Part shown: piece by piece, positions 31,740 through 42,470 of the stretch
Numbering within the stretch: the stretch's first letter is position 1
Layout of the letters: each line of letters begins with the position of its first letter
NCBI GenBank assembly: GCA_946902875.1
Contig: OX336345.1
Coordinates: 21,855,395-21,919,394 of the forward strand
Direction: 5' to 3'
DNA length: 64,000 nucleotides
From: Nematopogon swammerdamellus
Lineage: Eukaryota; Arthropoda; Insecta; Lepidoptera; Adelidae
Program-made: the position numbers and the translations under genes
The notes under the pieces: generated by a model
Database searches by the model: none
Told to the model about the DNA's origin: nothing
What the model saw: only the letters and a program-made list of their open reading frames with translations

Positions 31740-32716
31740 TTTTATTTTTATTTTTAACCTACAACGTTACGTCTGCTTCACAATGCGTAGCAAACGGATA
31801 TCCGTATGATATAGTCCTGAGACACCACTTTTCTCTGATCTGTGGGCAACCAAAATCGTTGGGTCATTGAACCTAAGTTATCGGTACCTACTACTATGGC
31901 CGCTACTACCTCGCTTTCGCCGACCCGACATTTAATTTTTTTTATGTAATCCAGTATGGGTGGCTGAGTCAGAGGGGCCAACGCACATGCTCTGACTAGC
32001 CAATATCACCTCCGAGAAGGTACGTGCCATACCGGAGACTTCCCTGGATTGCTGGCTATACTGGACTAGAGGAGAACACAACCGAGGCTGCTATGCGGCC
32101 ATCTTACATCCAATACGGTGGTACCAACCCAGTCGGCTACAATTTGACCCTACCACCTAGTAAGGGGCAAGGGCCATACTCTCGCGGCACAACCCTTTGT
32201 AGTCGACAGAAAAGTTCTTCGAACTGCACGATTCTCTAAATCGTTCTTGTGTCGCAATGAAAGCAAAGGTGTGGAACGGGCTTCCGGGGAATATTTTTCC
32301 CTATTCCTACGGATCTTCAAATCGCGGGTAAATAGCCTCTCCCTAGCGACATCAGTCCGCCTACGGGGGTGAAATTGGTTGGGCGGAGGTTTCGACCTCG
32401 GGCACAGCCACCCAGTTTGGAAGCAATAATAAAAACCCCTTCTTGTTTATTGTGATTTTTGGCAATAAACAAATTCATTTAGAACCCAATTTTAATAATA
32501 ATTCGTCACAAATGAAATACCTATGTACAAGTACATAATATATACTCATTAACAATAATGGGGACGGGGGATGACCCGATCCCTCAAGATCCGTCCCTGG
32601 ATACAGTGACACGGAACCCGGAGTCCCGAACCCTGGATCGGGCGCAGAGTGATGGAACGTATTATTTAGATGTATGCAAATTGTTGTACTAGTTTGTTTT
32701 TGTTGCTACCCGTTCG
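31740..32716. repeat. Tandem segmental duplication, copy 1 (977 bp)
   Basis: Begins TTTTATTTTTATTTTTAACC and ends GTTGCTACCCGTTCG. Copy 2 starts at the next base. It contains a SINE-B (31938-32172, minus) and a CR1-like LINE end (about 32195-32425, with GGTGTGGAACGGGCTTCCGG, the WNGLP region). Confidence 0.95.
31938..32172 (-). mobile_element. SINE-B copy
   Basis: ATGTAATCCAGTATGGGTGG to CACCTAGTAAGGGGCAAGGG; the ORF inside it is repeat sequence. Confidence 0.85.
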
Positions 32717-33665
32717 TTTTATTTTTATTTTTAACCTACAACGTTACGTCTGCTTCACAATGCGTAGCAAACGGATATCCGTATGATATAGTCCTGAGAC
32801 ACCACTTTTCTCTGATCTGTGGGCAACCAAAATCGTTGGGTCATTAAACCTAAGTTATCGGTATCTACTACTATGGCCGCTACTACCTCGCTTTCGCCAA
32901 ACCCGACATTTAATTTTTTTTATGTAATCCAGTATGGGTGGCTGAGTCAGAGGGGCCAACGCACATGCTCTGACTAGCCAATATCACCTCCGAGAAGGTA
33001 CGTGCCATACCGGAGACTTCCCTGGATTGCTGGCTATACTGGACTAGAGGAGAACACAACCGAGGCTGCTATGCGGCCATCTTACATCCAATACGGTGGT
33101 ACCAACCCAGTCGGCTACAATTTGACCCTACCACCTAGTAAGGGGCAAGGGCCATACTCTCGCGGCACAACCCTTTGTAGTCGACAGAAAAGTTCTTCGA
33201 ACTGCACGATTCTCTAAATCGTTCTTGTGTCGCAATGAAAGCAAAGGTGTGGAACGGGCTTCCGGGGAATATTTTTCCCTATTCCTACGGATCTTCAAAT
33301 CGCGGCGTCCCTAGCGACATTAGTCCGCCTACGGGGGTGAAATTGGCTGGGCGGAGGTTTCGACCTCGGGCACAGCCACCCAGTTTGGAAGCAATAATAA
33401 AAACCCCTTCTTGTTTATTGTGATTTTTGGCAATAAACAATTTCATTTAGAACCTAATTTTAATAATAATTCGTCATAAATGAAATACTGTACTCATTGA
33501 AAGAATGGGGACGGGGAATGACCCGACCCTCCAAGATCCGTCCCTGGACACAGTGACACGGAACCCGGAGTCCCGAACCCTGGATCGGGCGCAGAGTGAT
33601 GGAACGTATTATTTAGATGTATGCAAATTGTTGTACTAGTTTGTTTTTGTTGCTACCCGTTCGGT
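32717..33665. repeat. Tandem segmental duplication, copy 2 (949 bp)
   Basis: Nearly identical to copy 1, with a few substitutions and small deletions (near 33305 and 33488). It carries the same SINE-B (32916-33150) and LINE end. Confidence 0.95.
33175..33425 (+). mobile_element. CR1-like LINE C-terminal fragment
   Basis: The plus frame reads KVWNGLPGNIFPYSYGSSNR, the conserved WNxLP segment at the end of CR1-like RTs. An upstream frame reads KVLRTARFSKSFL; the two are separated by a frameshift. Confidence 0.65.
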
Positions 33666-33792
33666 GAATAAGGGCGCCTTTGGGAGTTTACGGAAGAAAA
33701 ATGGCCGCTTCGTATGTGAGAAGATATTGGGAAGGATCGTCAGAAGATGATAAATATCTTTAGCATCAAATTGTTGGTGAAGGATCATTTTT

Positions 33793-34030
33793 TAGGGTTC
33801 CGTATTCATGCGGAAACCTATTACTAATCCGTCTGTCTGTATATCTGTATGTCTGTCCGTCCGTATGTCCGTCCGTCCTAGGGCTGTATCTTTTGAACCG
33901 TAATTGGTAGTCGGTTGAAATTTTCACCGAATATTTGTTATTATGGCGGTTATCCTAAAAATAATTTTAAAAGCCCAAAAAGTAAAATATTAAGGGGCTT
34001 ACCCATACAATTACCACAATACATATATCG
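33793..34030 (-). mobile_element. Repeat D copy
   Basis: TAGGGTTCCGTATTCATGCG, (GTCT)n/(GTCC)n, GGCTGTATCTTTTGAACCG. Confidence 0.75.
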
Positions 34031-34770
34031 GTATATACAGGATGTAAAAACGGCGAGTACATTAAATTTAGGAAATGATTATTGGGATCAAGAGTAACAA
34101 AAAAGTCAAATAACTTTTTTCTGAATTCCCATTAAATAAAAAGTTACAGTTTTCATACAAACTAATTCATTATTTTAGTGTAGTGTGCATGGACGCTTTT
34201 TGACGTACGAGCTGACTTGGCCTTACGTTACAAGGTTAATTCTTCGTTTTCCGGTTTTATTATTGCTATATATTAGTTAACATATAAATTGTGGAGTTTT
34301 TTAGGCTCTTAGAATTTTTTTTTTCTAAAATTCAATCACATTTAGTTGCTATCGAACTCAAATCAGTTATGCAAACAGTGTCCTTCCCTAAATGCTTGTT
34401 GACTCAGCCCGGCAGCGACTTACTCCCCAAAATTGATATCGATTTTTCACCCCCAATACGTTCTTAACAAGCGCCATATAAATCCGATGCCATTAGCAAG
34501 ATAGGTACCGCCAGAGCTCAAAATGTATTTACATTGCCCTTAGCAGATTCCTGCGCCTTAGCAGTCTAACCGCTACTGCACCACACCTACACTACTGTGA
34601 CTGTCACACCATACTATTATTCTTGTAAGTACAAGTGGATCGCGCGCAGCCTTCGATCATGTGCGGCCCGACTTTGTGTGATACGCGGCACAAGTGGGTA
34701 GTCTTAAAAATATCCAATTTAACAGAGAAAACTCAATATTTTTTTTATTTCTCATATAAACAAAATTATT
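34031..34770. other. No recognisable gene
   Basis: No repeat or ORF recognised. Confidence 0.4.
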
Positions 34771-34774
34771 TTTT

Positions 34775-35045
34775 TTTTTTATGGAAACTGACACGGTTGG
34801 CTACATCACCTACAACGTCCGTGATGTCAGCCCATAACACCGGGTGAACTATGTGCCATGTCAGTGCTTCCTCCTTTGATCGTGCCGGCTACACTGAACT
34901 GGTCGGAAAACACAAACTATTTACATAGCCGTTTCGACCGACTTTTCATTCAGTGCGATAGTACCACCCCGGGCGGTTTAAACCCTACCACCAAGTAAGA
35001 TTAGGAGGGAAGGGACCTACAGTTTTACGAGGAATCCGAACCTCG
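34775..35045 (-). mobile_element. SINE-A copy
   Basis: TTTATGGAAACTGACACGG to GTTTTACGAGGAATCCGAACC; the head stops just past the B-box. Confidence 0.8.
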
Positions 35046-35232
35046 ATCGGTAAAATTAAACAAATATAAATTAAAACTAAAAAAAAATTTTCTTACAGTA
35101 AGAAAATTTCCTCCAATACGACCGTCGTCGCCCCAGAGGTACCCAGCACACTGGCTGCGTGGCCCCTCTGAATTTCGAGGCTAATTCGCCGTACGAGATG
35201 AGCCTTTGCAAGTGGGTCACCAGACTATCTCA

Positions 35233-35839
35233 TTATTTCTCTTCAAGGTCTCCTTTTAGCTCAATACACTTTGGCCAGCGATTTTCGATAGCTTCGATAC
35301 CCTGTTCACAGTGAAAACCGTCGAGCTCCTCAAAATAGTCATCAAGATCCGACTCTACCGACTCCATTGTTGGCAAATATTTGCCCGCCGATTGACAAAC
35401 TTGAAAAAATGGTTTTCAAGTTTGTAAAGAGAAAATAATCCGATGGGGCCAAATCTGGTGAATACGGAGCGCGAGGAAGTAATTTGAACATCATTGATTT
35501 TGGCCATCGCCATTACGGATGAGTGAACTGGTGCATTGTCTTGATGAAACAAAACTTTCATTTTTGCCAAATGCAGTCGCTTCTTCTTGATTTCTTCACT
35601 CAAACGCTGCAATAAGTTCGCATAACTCGCTGTTGATTGTTTGGCCTTTTTGAAGATAAACCAATGTAAATTATTCTAAGCGCAACTGACGCTATGACCT
35701 TGCGAACAGATGGAACTGTCTTAGTCTTCTTTGGAGACGGTTCTGCCCATTGAGTCCTTTGTTTTGACTGCACTTTCGTCTCTAGTGTGAAATGATGGAC
35801 CCATGTCTCGTCCATTGCTACGAATCGGCGCAACAATTC
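35233..35839 (-). pseudogene. Tc1/mariner-type transposase, frameshifted remnant
   Basis: Minus-strand frames read FVAMDETWVHHFT (first catalytic Asp), then KKTKTVPSVRKVIASV, NNQQRVMRTY, and LHLAKMKVLFHQDNAPVH (second Asp). In another frame APYSPDLAPSDYFLF gives the third Asp, and YFEELDGFHCEQGIEAIENR and KCIELKGD end at a stop at 35233-35235. Order and spacing fit a mariner DD34D transposase of about 345 residues. Only about the last 200 residues remain and at least two frameshifts break the frame. The N-terminal DNA-binding half and clear terminal repeats are not seen. Confidence 0.85.
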
Positions 35840-36500
35840 GGCTTTATTATTGTCAGATATGAAAGTTCCTAGGTATCATTTCATCTTTAAAAAATATTTA
35901 CCCACACCGCCGAAAGAAAATAGTTGAGTGGTAACCGTGCAAAGCGCTGCGTACAAATAGGGCTAAATTCAATAAAGGTAGCTTTTAATTCTAATAAGTT
36001 TTATCCAGAGGTGCAACTGATTCTTAATACTCGCGAAAATGTTCTTTCCCTGAGTTATCTTTCTAATCTGGGCTTTTATTACGTGGTAAAATTTCACGTA
36101 AGTACCTAATAAATATAATTTAACACTATCAGTGTGAAGTAAACAGCTAATAAGATTATTTTGAGTCTAAATGGACAAGTATGTGTGTATATATTTAGGT
36201 ATTTATATCGTATATAAACTATAATTGGGTAGAGTTAAGCGAAAAGGAACCATGTGACATTTTTTCTCAAAATGAGTTAAATACAAGAGGGGCTAAATAA
36301 AGTGCTAAAAAATGTTTTTCATCAATTAACTATATATAAATTATAACTTCTGCTTAAAAGAATAAAAATGTATTCAACGTGAACTTTGAAGCTCATTTAT
36401 AGCGAAGTATGCTAATGTCACATGGTTCCTTTTCATAAATCTCTACCCAATTCATGGATAATTTTAAATTATCTGGTACGTACTTATATGTTAGTACATT
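35840..36500. other. No recognisable gene
   Basis: AT-rich DNA. AATTGGGTAGAGTTAAGCGA and its near complement at about 36415-36455 (GGTTCCTTTTCATAAATC, TCTACCCAATT) form an inverted repeat, so 36223-36452 may be a small MITE. Confidence 0.45.
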
Positions 36501-36508
36501 ATAGTAAC

Positions 36509-36800
36509 CACAGAGCATGAAATGCGCGCGCCCGCCCCTACTAGAGGCGCCGTGAGCGTGATTTCTCTACAACGCCGTTGAAGCCTGTGGGCGTGGCCTA
36601 TGACTTACATGTGTGTTGTGCGTGTGCATTTGTTTTGTGCGTGTGCCTAACTTGCTCCTCTTTGTGTGTAGTGTCGATACTAGCACACACACACACATAC
36701 GAAGCGCTAGCAGCTCAGCGTACGGTTATTGGGTTTCAAATATCATCGCTTAGGGCGCCTCTAGTAGGGGGCGCGGGCGGTAGGTATTTGATGTTCTGTG
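36509..36800. mobile_element. hAT-like MITE with 8-bp target duplication
   Basis: ATAGTAAC flanks both sides (36501-36508, 36801-36808). The ends are CACAGAGCATGAAAT and the complement CACAGAACATCAAAT, with inner inverted repeats around CCCTACTAGAGGCGCC. The 8-bp duplication and CAGAG-type ends suit hAT. No transposase. Confidence 0.75.
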
Positions 36801-36979
36801 ATAGTAACCTATATTATATTTATATTGGTCATAGGCACCATATTACTCGCGGTGCATGGACACCTCATTCATCAAAATTCATTGAACCGTTTTGGAGTTA
36901 CGAAAGAATAAAGAAACTCAACCACTCACTCAAGTCTTTTGCTACTACCTACTTATATCTCGCAACATACGACTCTCAA

Positions 36980-37115
36980 ACATCCAAAGGTTGACTGGGA
37001 GAAATCCCTGTAAGGGATAAGTCCGCCTTTGCCCCTCATGTAAATTTCTTATTGTGTGTTTATGTTAAATGTTTTTTGGAGCAATATAGTATTTCTATCT
37101 ATCTATCTATCTCAA
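36980..37115 (+). mobile_element. LINE/RTE-like 3' end with (CTAT)n tail
   Basis: GGTTGACTGGGAGAAATCCC to TTTCTATCTATCTATCTATC. Same family as 1437-1610. Confidence 0.65.
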
Positions 37116-37363
37116 CCATATACATATTTTTAACCGACTTCAAAAAAAGGAGGAGGTTCTCAATTCGACTGTATTTTTTTTATTTTTTTTATTTATGTTA
37201 ACCAACATGGGAGGCTGTGCCAAGGGACCAATGGTGTCAGAGGACAGAGCCAAAATCACTTCGCCCCGCGAAACCACGCTCAGTTAGGCGCCATGCCAGC
37301 AGATTTACGGACTGTTGCTAGGCTGTCTAGCCCGTTGATACGACGACGTTTGAAGACACCCAG

Positions 37364-37752
37364 CCTCGATACCTCAGTGGTGCAGACAGTCAACTGTCGC
37401 TATTGAATGTTAAGCAACGCTGGGTGCGGTCAGTACTTGGATGGGTGACCGCTGACCGTTGGAGACTGACCGAGGTTCGGATTCCTCGTAAACCCTGTTC
37501 CCGGAAGGTCCCTTCCCTCCTAATCTTACTTGGTGATAGGGTTTAACCCGCCCGGGTTGGTACCACCGTACTTAAAGAAACGTCGGTCGAAACGGCTATG
37601 TAAAATAGTTTGTGTTTTCCGACCAGTTCAGTGTAGCCGGCACGATCAAAGGGGGAAGCACTGACATGGCACCTAGTTCACCCGGTGTTATGGGGTGACA
37701 TTATGGACGTTGAAGGTGATGTAGCCAACCGTATCAGCTTTCATAAAAAAAA
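37364..37752 (+). mobile_element. SINE-A full length: tRNA/5S hybrid head
   Basis: Complete copy of 389 bp with a 6-bp target duplication ACCCAG. The head starts CCTCGATACCTCAGTGGTG (A-box-like, 37370-37380), continues with GTTAAGCAAC ... AGTACTTGGATGGGTGACC (37409-37452), which closely follows the internal control region of insect 5S rRNA, and then a tRNA B-box GGTTCGGATTCC (37474-37485). The body has CGCCCGGGTTGGTACCACCG. The tail is GCCAACCGTATCAGC and poly-A. Confidence 0.9.
37370..37485 (+). promoter_or_regulatory. Putative internal RNA polymerase III promoter of SINE-A
   Basis: The A-box-like element, the 5S-like A/C-box segment and the B-box lie in order within 116 bp. A- and B-box are 104 bp apart, much further than in a tRNA gene, because the 5S-like segment sits between them. 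Function is inferred from motif match only. Confidence 0.55.
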
Positions 37753-38061
37753 ACCCAGGTTAAAGGATTCAGGAAACACACTCACCGGAAGACATTTCCC
37801 CTCAGACACCCTAGCGGTGCGACAAAGAAACGATTTAGAGAACCGATGGGTTCTCAAAAGCCTAATGCCAACAACAAAAGGGTGCTGAGTCTCTCTGCGA
37901 CGAGTCGTGCGGAGATAGGACGGGTGGCAGGGAATAAGGGATGCTAGTTCCTCGGAACAGCGACCGTGATAGTACCTGTAAAACAGACTAAAAGCGAACC
38001 TACAAATGATACGTATCTACATTGTAGCGTACATACAACACACTGCATAATTAGTTAATAC

Positions 38062-38292
38062 TTGACTAGGTACCATTTGTACCTCAATAATTATATTAAC
38101 CCATATTGACAACTTGATACTTCAAGTATGATAATATTTTATTATATATAAACATAAATATATACCTACATATATATTAATATTTTTTGTTTTTGACAGT
38201 TGTATTTTTTACAAACAATATTAACTCTTGACTAGGTACCATTAGTACCTCAACTTTATTGACCCATTGACAACTTGATACTTCAAGTATCT
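38062..38292. repeat. Duplicated AT-rich unit
   Basis: TTGACTAGGTACCATTTGTA ... ACTTGATACTTCAAGTAT at 38062-38130 recurs at 38227-38291. A reverse piece (GATACTTGAAGTATCAAGTT) is at 15560. Each unit contains the palindrome GATACTTCAAGTATC. Confidence 0.75.
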
Positions 38293-38439
38293 TAAATATT
38301 CATATATTTATATTTTTTATTTTTGACAATACGATTATACTACATTGTAGTTTAATACACTAACATAATTATGTTGATACAAATTACGTATCAAAGTTTG
38401 ACAAATGCTCTGTACACCTGATTCACTTAATTAATAAGT

Positions 38440-38700
38440 CTTTGTAGTCAGAACTCTCAGCAAAATTGTTAATCTTGCTCTCAAGCTGTGTTTTAGATGG
38501 ACTATGGGCGGCGGGCGGTGTTAGTGGCTAGTCACTAAATACTTGTAAAAATATGTTTAAAAAAAATACCCCGCGAAGTTTCTTGTCGGTTCTTCTTCGT
38601 GGGTGTAATCGTGTAATCGAACCGGATAGAACAAATTGTGACAAGTTCGAGGGCAGTCTAACTGCCATAAGAATGATCAATAACAATACAATACAATACA
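38440..38700 (-). mobile_element. Repeat family G, long copy
   Basis: CAAAATTGTTAATCTTGCTC, GCGAAGTTTCTTGTCGGTTC, and an (ATACA)n-type end at 38680-38703. Confidence 0.65.
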
Positions 38701-38810
38701 ATACACTGTAACACATTTAACCTCCTTTGAGTCCGTAGTCGGGTAAAAATTACTAACATATACTTGATCGAAGAATTCGTTACAAACCTTCCAAAAGCGC
38801 CTTTTGTCAG

Positions 38811-39187
38811 CCTCGGTAGCTCAGTGGTGCGGTCAGTCGACTGTTGTTAAGCAACCCTGAGCGCTTTCAGTACTTGGATGGGTGGTCACCCACCTGCTCG
38901 ACCTTTGGAAGCTGACCGTGGTTCGGATTCCACGTAAAACTGTAGGTCCCTTCCCGTCTTACCCTACCTTACTAGGCGGGTTATCCCGCCCGGGTTTGTA
39001 CCACCGCACTGAATGAAACGTCGTCGGTCGAAACGGCTATGTAAATAGTTCGCGTTTTCCGTCCAGTTCAGTGTAGCCGACATGAAATGAAGCGAAGCAC
39101 TGACACGGCACCTAGCTCACCCGGTGTTATGGGCTGACATCACGGATGTTGTAGGTGAGGTAGCCAACCGTGCCAGTTTGCATAAAA
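38811..39187 (+). mobile_element. SINE-A full length, best tRNA-like A-box
   Basis: Head CCTCGGTAGCTCAGTGGTG (exact A-box TAGCTCAGTGG at 38817-38827), 5S-like segment 38846-38890, B-box GGTTCGGATTCC at 38920-38931, then body and tail. A second partial tail (39190-39245) follows directly. Confidence 0.9.
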
Positions 39188-39245
39188 AAAAGATCACGGA
39201 TGTTGTAGGAGATGTAGCCAACCGTGCCAGTTTGCATAAAAAAAA

Positions 39246-40860
39246 GAAAAAAAAACCCCCAAAAGCCTCTTCCCAACCAAGGTTATGACTGTAAATTTGT
39301 CCACAGCCTCCCCCGCACGCCACGTCGTCGACTCGCATCTCGTTACGTATGCGCCTGTCAGTATCATTAATCCCACATACACGACCCTTAGTTCATTTTG
39401 CATAATGCCAGCGCATGCAGAGCCTTCTCTTCGACCGATGAGTATGCCAAAGAAGTCTTGCAGACACTGCAGGAAAGTTTCCCCAATATAATCTGCAAAT
39501 ACACCTAATTTGTACGAGACACTTAAAGAAAGACTGCAAGCACAGATTACTTAATAGTTACTTCGTAACAGATAAATCACTCCATAGAAAAAGTTCCATA
39601 CCTTCGGCTTTAATAGTCTACTGTTTCACGTCGCCAATCGCTGCGTGCGAAAATGTACCTAAACGATCGAATGTAAAGTGATTATTGCTTTGCAGCTGCG
39701 CGCAGTTGCGTGGGCGAGCGTGTAGGTATGCTTCGCGCGGCTATTAGACCGCCGGCGGCCGCTGGGCGGTAGGTAGTTAGCGCGCTACATACAGTGCGTG
39801 ACGCCTGCCTCAAGGAAGATTATAACTACCATAAACAACGCGAAATTTGGCGAAGAAGGCTCTTAAATTTTGTGAAGAATTAGGGCAATTCGTTTTCTAG
39901 TTTTTGAGAAATTAATGGACAAACATACATACACTTATGAAATTTGGCACACATGTTTAGAAGCCTACATGGACTAATATATACGAATATTGTGAATTTC
40001 CAACAATATTACATACATACTGGTCCAATAATTGATAACCTCCTTTTTATTATTATTTTATTGAAGAAGTCGGTTAATAAAGTCGCTTGACGGCTAACGC
40101 CGCAGATACTGAAACGGGAAGCTTTATGATCCTGTATTCAGCATGCAAGGCGAAATTATTGCTGAAGAAAATTTTTTCCAGTCAACCCAGTAGTGTGTAA
40201 AGATATTTTCACACAACGAGACAATACGCTGGTAATATATCAGGAGGGGGGTGAGGAAAGCGCTGAATGTATAGCCATCCGTCACGCGGCACCGGCTGCG
40301 TCGACTTCCGGTCCCGCGAGTGAGCCATCTTGCGCGCCGCTAGGGGAGGGCATAAGGGGCAAAACCTTCTGAGGTGAAGCTTGAAAATAACAACGAGGTA
40401 TTAAGTTTTAGTAGAGCTCTTACTCGGGCAACGGGCGTTGCTCCGCCGAGTTGAGGCACAATTTACGAATTGGAGCACATCGAAACTAGTCGATCGCGAG
40501 CGGCCGATCTCGTCGCACGCGCCGCCGCCTGCGCGCATCGCGCGGCATCTCGCGCCAGTCATTCTAATGTCATTCATTATGCCCGGTTGTATTTCACATG
40601 CTGAAACACGTTGGGTTGGCCTTAGCTGGCTTTGTCGCTTACCGGCTGCTAGCCCCTCTCCTGCTCGCTTCCCGCCCCGCGCGAGCTCCCCTCTACCGCT
40701 CGGCTCTGCGTTCCGCCTCCCCGCTGCCTTACCTCATACCTCAGCTGATGGGGCGCCGTTTCTCTGTATCTGTTCTTCGTAGCGATAGCTCTAGTAAAAC
40801 ATAATACTTCGTTGGAAAATAAAGAAATAATAGAAATTATTTTTGACGTAGGACACCTTT
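39246..40860. other. Long stretch without a recognised gene
   Basis: 39246-39800 is mixed sequence. 40080-40230 is AT-rich. 40230-40770 is GC/CpG-rich and includes the open frames at 40438-40782, which lack domains and overlap on both strands. Possible regulatory or decayed GC-rich element. Confidence 0.35.
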
Positions 40861-40862
40861 TC

Positions 40863-41096
40863 TTTTTTTTATGTAATCCGGTATGGGCGGCTGAGTCGGA
40901 GGGGCCAAAGCACATGCTCCAACCAGCCAATATCATCTCCAAGAAGGTAACTGCCATACCGAAGACTTTTCTGGATTACTGGCTATACTGGACTAGAGGA
41001 GAACACAACCAAGGCTGCTATGCGGCCATCTGACATACAGTACGGTAGTATCAACCCAGTCGGCTACAATTAGAGCCTACCACCTAGTAAGGGGCA
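40863..41096 (-). mobile_element. SINE-B copy
   Basis: ATGTAATCCGGTATGGGCGG to CCTAGTAAGGGGCA. Confidence 0.85.
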
Positions 41097-41142
41097 CTTC
41101 TACATAAATACGTACTTTACCCGACTAGGGAGAAGCCAAAAG

Positions 41143-41207
41143 GTTTGATCATCATCATTATCAGCCTGTATCGGTCCACTGCTGGACATAGGCCTCCCCC
41201 AAAAGGT
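41143..41207 (+). mobile_element. CCACTGCTGGACATAGGCC repeat fragment
   Basis: ATCATCATCATTATCAGCCT followed by CCACTGCTGGACATAGGCC is an interspersed repeat end common in lepidopteran genomes. Confidence 0.7.
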
Positions 41208-41334
41208 TTATTATGATCGAATTATTAGATTAGTGAAAATTAGATAGACGTGAAATGACTTACGAAAAAGTGTAATTAAATTACGGCATAATATATTCCA
41301 CGGACGGCCGCAGAGGCGGGATGCCATTTTCGTT

Positions 41335-41545
41335 TACATTGGCAGTTCCACCCGCGGTCGGACTTTGGATAGGTGACCTTCCGACCGCTGAGGCTGGCCG
41401 TCGTTCAAGTTCGATGTAAAACTGTGGGTCCCTTCCCTTACCACTAGGTGGTAGGGTTTAAGCCGGCCGGATTGATACCGCCGCACTGATTGAAGGTTGG
41501 TCGAAACGGCTATGTAAATAGTTCGTGTTTTCCGTCCGGTTCAGA
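41335..41545 (+). mobile_element. SINE-A, diverged
   Basis: CGCGGTCGGACTTTGGATAGG (5S-like remnant), CGTTCAAGTTCGATG (B-box) and body to TTTTCCGTCCGGTTCAG; no tail. Confidence 0.7.
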
Positions 41546-41649
41546 ATGCGGCGTGAACCAATAATAGCCGGCGGGGAATTCGAATAGGCCAATCACAACG
41601 CACGGCCGCTTTTGGACGTCCGAACTCCCTTTGCCTTGCAGTAAGTTTG

Positions 41650-41945
41650 TACCGTGTGGGGCCGGTACTTAAAAAGAATAGCCCCACTACATCTCACCCC
41701 ATGCATGTCGTAAAGGGCGACTAAGGGATAAGGACGGGATGGCGTGCTAAAGGGCGACAGGCTGGCCACCTCTCACTTTGGAACGGTCCTTCCACCGAGT
41801 CATGCAGCGGGTGGGTCTGCGTACCTTACTTGCTGCTTGATAGTTATCTTGTCCGAATACTTGGCTAAACGTGGTGGTCTGTGTTGTGATGTAATTTACA
41901 AGAGTACCTGCAGCACAACTCCGATTACTCTGCTCACCCCGACTG
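41650..41945 (-). mobile_element. LINE 3'UTR, uninterrupted
   Basis: ACCGTGTGGGGCCGGTACTT to GGCGACTAAGGGATAAGGAC and on to TTGCTGCTTGATAGTTATC and TAATTTACAAGAGTACC. This is the LINE 3'UTR of 7490-7660 in the same orientation. It contains the A' head joined to LINE sequence with no SINE in between. Confidence 0.7.
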
Positions 41946-42029
41946 TCGGGATACAGCCTGTGGTATGTATGTATTATGTATGACACTTGACACATCACAT
42001 GTACAGTTATCGTAATATCGCGCAACTAT

Positions 42030-42230
42030 AAAAAACTATTTAAGAAAATATAAAAACCGCCTTCAAAAATGTATGAAATAAAAAAATAAAAATCGAACCC
42101 TAGAGTTGAAGGCGGTCGGTTATTTTTGCTTGCTTTAGCACCACCGCCTTCAACTCTAGGGTTCGATTTTTATTTTTTTATTTCATACATTTTTGAAGGC
42201 GGTTTTTATATTTTTTTTAATAGTTTTTTA
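42030..42230. mobile_element. Foldback element, 88-bp arms
   Basis: 42030-42117 mirrors 42143-42230 around a 25-bp loop. Arms include ACCGCCTTCAACTCTAGGG. The right flank (to about 42470) ends AGAAGTCGGTTAAAAA, an insect repeat terminus. Confidence 0.8.
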
Positions 42231-42470
42231 TTTCACAGTTTTTTTAGTAATTTCTATTTGCTATTAATGTACTCGGCGGGATCGCTCGGCCTTCGGCCTC
42301 GCGATTCCGCCTCGCTTTCCAATCCGATCTTGACCAAAAAAAAATGGGACCACCTTGGAGCTAGACTGAACCGAACACAAAAAGATTCATCGAAATCGGT
42401 TCACAATTGGGGAAGATATTGCTGAACATATATAAAAAAAATACATACAGCCGAACATAGAAGTCGGTTA

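Larger units (their letters stand above)
37185..38010 (-). mobile_element. Repeat F, split by a SINE-A insertion
   Basis: 37185-37363 and 37753-38010 are the two halves of repeat F. In the undisturbed relative at 48785-49265 the halves are joined at CCACCCAGGTTAAA. Here ACCCAG is present on both sides of the SINE (37358-37363, 37753-37758). Confidence 0.8.

Noticed and set aside
32024..33217. Repeated 71-residue ORF
   Set aside because: It is SINE-B sequence inside the tandem duplication.
38811..38931. tRNA or 5S rRNA gene
   Set aside because: A- and B-boxes and a 5S-like segment are present, but the parts cannot fold into a tRNA or a complete 5S, and the unit is repeated with a shared body and poly-A tail. 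It is a SINE head.
37129..40078. One large element bounded by TTAACCGACTTC and GAAGTCGGTTAA
   Set aside because: The ends match a common insect repeat, but the 3 kb between them is a mosaic of other repeats and unique DNA. Whether they belong together cannot be shown from the sequence.
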